A DNA stretch of 22,500 nt from NCBI RefSeq assembly GCF_038592905.1, contig NZ_CP151943.1:2500001-2522500 (forward strand). The letters are read 5' to 3'. The translations under genes and the position numbers were made by a program. Below the pieces are notes generated by a model. That model was given only the letters and a program-made list of their open reading frames with translations, did not search any database and was not told the DNA's origin. The stretch is from Neobacillus sp. FSL H8-0543. GTDB taxonomy: Bacteria; Bacillota; Bacilli; Bacillales; Cytobacillaceae. Every line of letters starts with the position of its first letter. Position 1 is the first letter of the stretch. Of this stretch, positions 16,777 to 22,500 are shown piece by piece.

Positions 16777-16970
16777 TGCATGTCCTCCTTCTCCAACTGC
16801 CTGCAATTTCTATATTTAACGAGTAATAAAGGGTTATTTCCTTTATTATTTTTGTCCAGCCTTGGGTTGATTTACCTCGGCTTTTGATGACACAAAGATT
16901 ATTTTATCATAATCAACAAAGGAAGGGATATGGAAAATGTAGAAGAAGTAATTTTCATGACGAATATAAG

Positions 16971-17000
16971 AAAAAACTGCCGAATGGCGGCAGTTTTTTG
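16971..17000. terminator. yaaH terminator
   Basis: ctgccg (16977-16982) pairs with cggcag (16988-16993), with A-runs and T-runs on the two sides so it can act in both directions. It lies just past the yaaH stop codon on the minus strand. Confidence 0.88.
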
Positions 17001-17012
17001 TTAAAATATTTT

Positions 17013-18299
17013 TTACGCACGTTTTGTCACATTAAAGTTTTCTGTAATTAACAGCCAGTTTTGTGGAAATGCCAAACCAAGCTTCCAATAACTCATTCCT
17101 CTAAGATTCAATTCTTTAATTAAATTGAATTTTGCTTGAATAGAGCGGGCATCCTCAAACCAAACCTCATGCTGTTTTCCATCTTCAGCGGTGTATTTGA
17201 AGAAAGGAGCTTGAGCTTTTGGATCATATTGAATCGCCACATTGTGCTGTGCTGCAATCACAATGGCCTGCTGTGGACTAACAGCTTTAGCCACTGAGCC
17301 TTGAACAAAGGGCAATGTCCAATCGTAACCATATAGATTTTGCCCCATCATAATTTTATTTGAAGGCATTTCTGTAATGGCATATTCTAATACCTTGCGA
17401 ACTTGGTCTATGGGAGACACAGCCATTGCGGGACCTCCACTATAGCCCCATTCATATGTCATAATGACAACAAAATCGACAATTTCCCCATGGGCTTTAT
17501 AATCATGACCTTCATACCACTTTCCCTTTTGGGTCGCACTTGTTTTAGGAGCAAGCGCAGTCGATAACAGCCAGCCCTCTCTTTGGAATCTGGCTTTTGC
17601 TTTCCTCAAAAAGTTGTTATAGGCTTCACGGTCTGCTGGTCGCAGAAATTCAAAGTCTAAATGAATATCCTTAAAGCCATACTTTTTTGCTGTCGCTACG
17701 ACATTATCTAAAAATCGATTTTGAATGGTCATATCATTTAACAAAATTCGACCTAACTCGTCACTGAATTGATCATTTTCCTGGTTGTTGATGACCATCA
17801 TTAAGACATTTCGATTGGCCCTGGCGATAGCTGGGAAATTATTCAGTAGTGGTTCTTTTAAAGAACCGTCACGAAGGACTGTGAAGCTGAAGGGCGCTAG
17901 ATAGGTTAAATATGGTGCTGCTTCACGTGCGCTGGTTTCTAGGTTAGGAGCAACCGTTGTACCGCGCGGCTCAACATAGGCATTAAACTCTGCATTTCTT
18001 TTTGGCCTTTGCGGAATATAAAGACGAAATCCTACATTAAGTGGTTGATTGACAGAAATTCGGTTTACCGTTGCGATTTGTTGATAGGGAACACCTACTT
18101 TTTGACCGATAGACCATAGACTGTCACCAGGCTGTACATAATAAAAGCTTCCTATGATTGGAATGACAAGTGATTGCCCAATGACAAGCTGATTTGGGTT
18201 GGGGATATCATTTGCTTCAATAAGATCATTAACCGTCGTCTGATAGGCCCTAGCAATCGTAGTTAATGAATCATTCCTTTGAATCACGTGAATTTGCAT
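17013..18299 (-). CDS. yaaH: Spore cortex-lytic N-acetylglucosaminidase (LysM-GH18; YaaH/SleL)
   Basis: Acts on spore cortex peptidoglycan during germination. Two LysM domains (about 2-47 and 52-96, each with the NDSLTTIA or GDSLWSIG start) bind the glycan and target the protein to the spore. A GH18 barrel follows (about 110-420) with the catalytic signature D211-IHLD215-F-E217, where Glu217 is the proton donor. The 428-residue length and domain order match B. subtilis YaaH and B. cereus SleL. No signal peptide is present, as expected for a protein made in the mother cell. AGGAGGGG precedes the ATG. A CATAGAAT (18333-18340, minus strand) resembles a sigma-E -10. Confidence 0.95.
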   Translation of the reverse strand: MQIHVIQRNDSLTTIARAYQTTVNDLIEANDIPNPNQLVIGQSLVIPIIGSFYYVQPGDSLWSIGQKVGVPYQQIATVNRISVNQPLNVGFRLYIPQRPKRNAEFNAYVEPRGTTVAPNLETSAREAAPYLTYLAPFSFTVLRDGSLKEPLLNNFPAIARANRNVLMMVINNQENDQFSDELGRILLNDMTIQNRFLDNVVATAKKYGFKDIHLDFEFLRPADREAYNNFLRKAKARFQREGWLLSTALAPKTSATQKGKWYEGHDYKAHGEIVDFVVIMTYEWGYSGGPAMAVSPIDQVRKVLEYAITEMPSNKIMMGQNLYGYDWTLPFVQGSVAKAVSPQQAIVIAAQHNVAIQYDPKAQAPFFKYTAEDGKQHEVWFEDARSIQAKFNLIKELNLRGMSYWKLGLAFPQNWLLITENFNVTKRA

Positions 18300-18424
18300 T
18301 TTATTCCCCTCCTAAGCCAATACACTACATCTATTCTATGAATGAGGAAGGAAATCCATGTTAAAATTATGAAAAAAGGAAAAGCTGACGTTTTAACTTT
18401 CTGTACGAAGGGAACGGTAGGATT

Positions 18425-18949
18425 ATGGAAGCGGAAATGAATCTAGATGAATTTTATATGAAAGAAGCGATTAAGGAAGCAAAAAAGGCTGAGGAGTTAA
18501 ATGAGGTACCTATTGGTGCGGTTATTGTAATTGATGGAAAAATTATTTCTAAAGCCCACAATTTACGGGAAAGTAACCAAAGTGCAATTGCCCATGCAGA
18601 ATTATTGGCCATTGATCTTGCTTGTAAGAAATTGAACAATTGGCGGTTAGAGAATGCCACTCTTTACGTTACACTTGAGCCCTGTCCGATGTGTTCCGGT
18701 GCGATTATTTTATCAAGGGTAAAACGGGTTGTATATGGAGCAGTTGATCCAAAGGGCGGATGTGCAGGAACATTTATGAATCTGCTAGGGGACCAAAGGT
18801 TCAATCATCAGAGCGAGGTCACAAAGGGAGTGCTTGAGATAGAGTGCAGCCAACTGCTTTCAGATTTTTTTCGTAAAATACGAGAAATAAGGAAAAATGA
18901 AAAAAAGAAGAGAAAGGAAGCATCACTAACACCAGAAAAATTTACATAA
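18425..18949 (+). CDS. tadA: tRNA adenosine(34) deaminase
   Basis: Deaminates A34 of tRNA-Arg(ACG) to inosine. The zinc site is H57-A-E59 and PC87-P-M-C90, with Glu59 as proton shuttle, as in the cytidine deaminase fold. Homologues start at MNLDEFYMKEAI, which is the internal ATG at 18437; the ATG at 18425 adds four residues and both have purine-rich sites nearby. The lysine- and glutamate-rich tail after residue 150 (RKNEKKKRKEA) is typical. The yaaI gene that precedes tadA in B. subtilis is missing. Confidence 0.96.
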   Translation: MEAEMNLDEFYMKEAIKEAKKAEELNEVPIGAVIVIDGKIISKAHNLRESNQSAIAHAELLAIDLACKKLNNWRLENATLYVTLEPCPMCSGAIILSRVKRVVYGAVDPKGGCAGTFMNLLGDQRFNHQSEVTKGVLEIECSQLLSDFFRKIREIRKNEKKKRKEASLTPEKFT

Positions 18950-18967
18950 ATTTACATCTGATAAAGA

Positions 18968-18996
18968 TTGATTTTTTTCGAGTTTATTAGTATACT
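18968..18996 (+). promoter_or_regulatory. Promoter of the SRP RNA gene
   Basis: TTGATT (18968-18973), a 17-bp spacer and TATACT (18991-18996). Transcription would begin near 19003, giving a short 5' extension that is trimmed from the RNA. Confidence 0.8.
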
Positions 18997-19036
18997 AAAA
19001 AGGCGTCAAATATGGCGCCTGAAAATTTGGTATCAA

Positions 19037-19310
19037 CTTTGCCGTGCTAGGTGGGGAGGTAGCGGTGCCCTGTACTCGCAATCCGCTCTAGCGAGACTGA
19101 ATCCCTTCCCGAGGCTGATATCCTGTAGGGTCTGCCTTAAGTAAGTGGTGTTGACACCCGGGTCCTGCGCAATGGGAATCCATGAACCATGTCAGGTCCG
19201 GAAGGAAGCAGCATTAAGTGGACGCTCCCATGTGCCGCAGGGTTACCTGGGTCGAGCTAACTGCTTAAGTAGCGCCTATGGGTGTCAGTCGACGGAAGGT
19301 GCACGGCAGT
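19037..19310 (+). ncRNA. scr: Signal recognition particle RNA (scRNA, long Bacillus type)
   Basis: RNA scaffold of the signal recognition particle. The ends pair (ctttgccgtgc with gcacggcag). The Alu domain (gtgctaggtggggaggtagcggtgccctgtac) is present, so this is the long Firmicute form. The highly conserved Ffh-binding helix 8 is seen in ccatgtcaggtccggaaggaagcagcatta and in gtgccgcagggttacctggg. About 274 nt, close to the 271-nt B. subtilis RNA, and in the same place between tadA and dnaX. Confidence 0.97.
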
Positions 19311-19324
19311 TTATATTAAAATCA

Positions 19325-19354
19325 AACTCACCCTAGTTTACGGGTGAGTTTTTT
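19325..19354 (+). terminator. scr terminator
   Basis: An 8-bp stem (actcaccc with gggtgagt), an eight-base loop and a T-run, 15 bases after the SRP RNA. Confidence 0.92.
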
Positions 19355-19376
19355 GTTATACAATTTTCATTCATTT

Positions 19377-19406
19377 TTGGAAAAAGGAATATGAATACGT
19401 TATAAT
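19377..19406 (+). promoter_or_regulatory. Promoter of the dnaX operon
   Basis: TTGGAA (19377-19382), an 18-bp spacer and a perfect TATAAT (19401-19406), 35 bp upstream of the dnaX start. Confidence 0.75.
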
Positions 19407-19441
19407 GATAAGGATGAAAAATTTGAAGGGGGCAATCGTTT

Positions 19442-21127
19442 ATGGCTTATCAGGCATTATATCGTGTTTGGCGTCCTCAGCAATTTATTGATGTAGTAGG
19501 ACAAGAACATGTGACTAAGACATTGCAAAACGCCCTGCTTCAACAAAAAATTTCCCATGCCTATTTATTCTCTGGGCCAAGAGGAACAGGTAAAACAAGT
19601 GCGGCAAAAATATTAGCAAAAGCAGTTAACTGTGAACATGGTCCTAATCTAGAACCGTGTAATGAGTGTGCATCATGTAAAGGGATAACAAATGGCTCGA
19701 TTTCAGATGTTCTTGAATTTGATGCTGCCTCCAACTCTCGGGTGGAAGAAATGAGAGATGTTCTAGATAAAGTGAGGTTCGCTCCAACCTCGGTTAACTA
19801 CAAGGTCTATATCATTGATGAAGTACATATGCTCTCAATTAGCGCATTTAATGCTTTGTTGAAAACCTTAGAGGAACCACCAAAGCATGTCATCTTTATT
19901 TTGGCGACAACAGAGCCTCATAAAATCCCACTAACCATCATTTCACGGTGTCAACGCTTTGATTTTAGACGCATCACAGCTCAATCTATCGTTGATCGGA
20001 TGAAGTTAATCATTGAGGAGACGAAGATTGATTGTGATGAGGACGCCTTGAAAATGATTGCCAGAGCGGCAGATGGTGGGATGCGTGATGCACTAAGTCT
20101 TTTGGATCAAGCAATCTCCTTCAGCCAGGACCGTGTAACGGTTGATGATGCGTTGACAGTCACAGGTGCGGTCTCACAAGGATTTTTAAACAAGCTTGCA
20201 AAAGCGGTTGAGGAAAAGGATGTCGCAAGCGGCTTAGAAGCGTTAGATGAGCTATTGTTTCATGGTAAGGATCCCTCTCGATTTATTGAAGATTTTATTT
20301 TTTATTATCGGGATATGCTGCTTTATAAAACTGCGCCAAATTTAGAGGAATCACTTGAAAGAGTGTTGCTTGATAATGAATTTCGTGACATGGCTGAAAA
20401 AGTTCCGTATGAACAAATTTATCAGCTTATAGATTTACTAAACAAAACACAACAAGATATGCGCTGGACAAACCATCCGAGGATTTTTCTGGAGGTTGCA
20501 ATTGTTAAGCTGTGCCAAACAGAAACAAAGCAGACAGAACAAGCTCCATCAGGGCAAATCAATCAGCTGCTTTCAAAAATTGAGCAACTGGAGCATGACA
20601 TCCAGCAATTAAAGGTTCATGGTTTAGCAGTAGCACAGGAAGCCCCATCACAGGTGCAGAAGTCTGCTCCAAGAACCTCGAGGAAGGGCTTCCAGCCTCA
20701 AGTAGGCAAAATTAATGAAGTATTAAAGAGTGCGACAAAGAACAACTTAAATCAAATAAAAGGTAAATGGGGCGAAATGCTGGCGAAACTAATGAAGTCG
20801 CATGCTGCCTTGTTAAATGAGGCAGAGCCAGTTGCTGCTTCAGAAAATACCTTTATTTTAAAGTTTAAACATGAAATTCATTGCCAAATGGCTATGGATA
20901 ATAACCGTTTTATTGAAACAGTTACACAAGCACTGCTGGAATTGACGGGAAATAGGTATCTGATGTTAGGTGTACCTGAAGAGAATTGGTTATCTATCCG
21001 AGAAAGTTTCTTAAGCAACCAGCATACAGATGAAGGGGAAGCATCGGTTTCTAAACCAGAGGAAGAACCTCATATAGCTGAGGCGAAAAATTTGTTTGGT
21101 GCTGAGTTTGTAGAAATAATTGACTAA
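19442..21127 (+). CDS. dnaX: DNA polymerase III subunit gamma/tau
   Basis: Clamp-loader ATPase that also ties together the replisome. The AAA+ domain has Walker A GPRGTGKTS (45-53), a zinc site of four cysteines (C64, C73, C76, C79), Walker B IIDEVHML and sensor/arginine-finger ISRCQRFDF. A glutamine- and charge-rich linker (about 365-430) leads to the C-terminal tau domain. The 561 residues agree with the Bacillus full-length form. AAGGGGG precedes the ATG. It heads the dnaX-yaaK-recR-yaaL-bofA cluster, with 20 bases to yaaK. Confidence 0.98.
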   Translation: MAYQALYRVWRPQQFIDVVGQEHVTKTLQNALLQQKISHAYLFSGPRGTGKTSAAKILAKAVNCEHGPNLEPCNECASCKGITNGSISDVLEFDAASNSRVEEMRDVLDKVRFAPTSVNYKVYIIDEVHMLSISAFNALLKTLEEPPKHVIFILATTEPHKIPLTIISRCQRFDFRRITAQSIVDRMKLIIEETKIDCDEDALKMIARAADGGMRDALSLLDQAISFSQDRVTVDDALTVTGAVSQGFLNKLAKAVEEKDVASGLEALDELLFHGKDPSRFIEDFIFYYRDMLLYKTAPNLEESLERVLLDNEFRDMAEKVPYEQIYQLIDLLNKTQQDMRWTNHPRIFLEVAIVKLCQTETKQTEQAPSGQINQLLSKIEQLEHDIQQLKVHGLAVAQEAPSQVQKSAPRTSRKGFQPQVGKINEVLKSATKNNLNQIKGKWGEMLAKLMKSHAALLNEAEPVAASENTFILKFKHEIHCQMAMDNNRFIETVTQALLELTGNRYLMLGVPEENWLSIRESFLSNQHTDEGEASVSKPEEEPHIAEAKNLFGAEFVEIID

Positions 21128-21147
21128 TAAAGTGGAGGTAATGGAAA

Positions 21148-21468
21148 ATGATGCGTGGTGGAAATGGAAATATGCAAAATATGATGAAGCAAATGCAAAA
21201 GATGCAAAAAAAGATGGCAGAAGCACAAGAAAAACTAGGTGAAGAAAAGATTGAGGGAACAGCTGGTGGCGGTATGGTTACTGTTGTTGTAACAGGACAT
21301 AAAGAGGTTGTTGACGTTAGAATTAACCCAGAAGCAGTTGACCCTGATGATGTTGAAATGCTCCAGGATCTTGTCCTTGCAGCAACCAATGATGCACTTA
21401 AGAAGGCTGATGATTTAACAAACAATACGATGGGGCAATTTACAAAAGGAATGAATCTCCCTTTCTAG
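21148..21468 (+). CDS. yaaK: Nucleoid-associated protein, YbaB/EbfC family
   Basis: A small dimeric DNA-binding protein of 106 residues. The N-terminus is glycine-, asparagine- and methionine-rich ([22 protein letters not shown]), leading into a helix. It is followed by the family core [50 protein letters not shown] lies nine bases before the ATG. It is found between dnaX and recR in many bacteria, and is probably cotranscribed with both. Confidence 0.96.
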   Translation: MMRGGNGNMQNMMKQMQKMQKKMAEAQEKLGEEKIEGTAGGGMVTVVVTGHKEVVDVRINPEAVDPDDVEMLQDLVLAATNDALKKADDLTNNTMGQFTKGMNLPF

Positions 21469-21486
21469 GAAAGGAATAAGAAAAAA

Positions 21487-22083
21487 ATGCATTATCCGGA
21501 ACCGATTTCTAAGTTAATTGACAGCTTTATGAAGCTGCCGGGTATCGGGCCAAAAACGGCCGCTCGTCTGGCCTTTTTTGTCTTAAGTATGAAAGAAGAT
21601 ACCGTGCTTGATTTTGCGAAAGCACTTGTAAATGCAAAGAGAAACCTGTCGTTTTGTACTGTTTGCGGGCATATTACAGATAAAGATCCTTGTTATATAT
21701 GTGAAGACCAGCGAAGGGATAAGAGTATTATCTGTGTCCTCCAAGATCCTAAGGACGTAATCGCTATGGAAAAGATGAAGGATTATACTGGTTTATACCA
21801 TGTATTACACGGGGCTATCTCGCCGATGGATGGAATAGGTCCAGAGGATATTAATATTCCTGATTTGTTAAAACGACTTCAGGATGAAACCGTGCAAGAA
21901 GTAATTCTAGCGACGAATCCTAATATTGAAGGCGAAGCTACCGCAATGTATATTTCGCGGTTACTGAAGCCATCAGGGATTAAAGTTACTAGAATTGCCC
22001 ACGGACTTCCTGTGGGTGGGGATCTTGAATATGCGGATGAGGTTACCTTATCAAAAGCGATAGAAGGCCGAAGGGTATTATAA
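21487..22083 (+). CDS. recR: Recombination mediator RecR
   Basis: Loads RecA at single-strand gaps together with RecF and RecO. The helix-hairpin-helix GIGPKTAAR (19-27), a four-cysteine zinc finger (C57, C60, C69, C72) and a Toprim domain (about 80-175, with [10 protein letters not shown] and [12 protein letters not shown]) appear in order. The 198 residues match the family. AGGAA lies upstream of the ATG and it follows yaaK by 18 bases. Confidence 0.98.
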   Translation: MHYPEPISKLIDSFMKLPGIGPKTAARLAFFVLSMKEDTVLDFAKALVNAKRNLSFCTVCGHITDKDPCYICEDQRRDKSIICVLQDPKDVIAMEKMKDYTGLYHVLHGAISPMDGIGPEDINIPDLLKRLQDETVQEVILATNPNIEGEATAMYISRLLKPSGIKVTRIAHGLPVGGDLEYADEVTLSKAIEGRRVL

Positions 22084-22103
22084 ACTCTACCGGGGGAATG
22101 ACT

Positions 22104-22322
22104 ATGTTTTTTCGGCGTAAAGGATGGCTGCGGAAAGAGTTTGATGAAAAACTCTTAACCCAGTTAAATAATAATAAAGAGCATTGGCAAAAGCAAAAAC
22201 AATTATTAGATAGAAGCTTCGATGCCTCTGAGGAAGCTATTTGTCAGACAAAAGTTGCTCAAGTAAAGTACTACTTTCTATTAAAGGAAGCAAAACAAAG
22301 AAATGTGAGTATTAAAAGATAA
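22104..22322 (+). CDS. yaaL: DUF2508-type small protein YaaL
   Basis: A 72-residue charged protein starting MFFRRKGWLRKEFDEKLL and predicted to be mostly helical. It lies between recR and bofA as in B. subtilis, and the N-terminus resembles YaaL there. The ATG at 22104 is chosen because GGGGG ends seven bases upstream; an in-frame ATG at 22098 is too close to that site. The function is unknown. Confidence 0.88.
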   Translation: MFFRRKGWLRKEFDEKLLTQLNNNKEHWQKQKQLLDRSFDASEEAICQTKVAQVKYYFLLKEAKQRNVSIKR

Positions 22323-22407
22323 CCGACAAGCTATTGCTTTCCCAGTTCTATTACTGACAACTTGTACATATGTTGTTAGTAAAAAGGATTGGAAGGGGAT
22401 AGCTTTT

Positions 22408-22500
22408 TTGGAACCCATCATAGTTGTTTCGGTTTTAGGCGGGCTTATTGTTATCTTATTACTCTTTGGGGCTCCTTTTAAGCCAGCTCGGTTCTTTGGC
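22408..22500 (+). CDS. bofA: Sigma-K processing inhibitor BofA (5' part)
   Basis: The first 31 codons of a membrane protein that holds the SpoIVFB protease inactive in the outer forespore membrane until the forespore signal arrives. The start is TTG (22408), nine bases after GGAAGGGG. The residues read EPIIVVSVLGGLIVILLLFGAPFKPARFFG, a transmembrane segment followed by KP, close to B. subtilis BofA. It runs off the window end. Its presence after yaaL shows that the organism forms endospores. Confidence 0.92.
   Translation, partial: MEPIIVVSVLGGLIVILLLFGAPFKPARFFG

Noticed and set aside
19145..19336. Plus-strand open frame inside the SRP RNA gene
   Set aside because: The SRP RNA accounts for the sequence and no ribosome site is present.
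19442..21127. Programmed frameshift in dnaX giving a short gamma form
   Set aside because: I saw no convincing slippery run followed by a stem at the end of the AAA+ region.

Overview
The window is an origin-proximal stretch of a low-GC Firmicute chromosome, most likely a Bacillaceae species (Bacillus, Neobacillus or a relative). Gene order matches the Bacillus subtilis 168 region almost gene for gene: the end of an rRNA operon, yaaC (opposite strand), guaB, dacA, pdxS-pdxT, T-box-serS, tRNA-Ser, dck and dgk (opposite strand), the spore-lytic gene yaaH, tadA, the SRP RNA gene, dnaX, yaaK, recR, yaaL and the start of bofA. yaaI, found between yaaH and tadA in B. subtilis, is absent.

Positions 1-1272 hold the 3' end of 23S rRNA, a complete 5S rRNA with its terminator, and then about 800 bp without a protein gene. 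This stretch is a degenerate duplication of the rrn tail: the 23S-5S spacer recurs at 738-808, the first 32 nt of 5S recur at 941-972, and a structured element of 234 or 285 bp occurs twice (505-738 and 972-1256). The element has several hairpins preserved between copies, one with a pairing-preserving substitution.

The main departure from the conserved layout is a 6.4-kb block between guaB and dacA. It is flanked by a perfect 54-bp direct repeat (3795-3848 and 10187-10240) that contains the guaB terminator. The block encodes ATP sulfurylase (sat), APS kinase (cysC), a TauE/SafE-type permease, two related GT2-like glycosyltransferases, a GT8 glycosyltransferase and a PAPS-dependent sulfotransferase. 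No PAPS or sulfite reductase is present. The set can therefore make PAPS and use it for sulfation, suggesting a sulfated surface or spore glycan rather than sulfur assimilation. The stop codon of the sulfotransferase lies inside the right-hand repeat. No integrase or transposase is visible.

From 10399 on, the genes are housekeeping: cell-wall carboxypeptidase (dacA), the pyridoxal phosphate synthase pair (pdxST), seryl-tRNA synthetase under T-box control, a class II tRNA-Ser(UGA), deoxynucleoside kinases, a LysM-GH18 cortex-lytic enzyme, tRNA adenosine deaminase, SRP RNA, the DNA polymerase III tau/gamma subunit, a nucleoid-associated protein and RecR. Several minus-strand and island genes use TTG or internal ATG starts, identified here from Shine-Dalgarno spacing.
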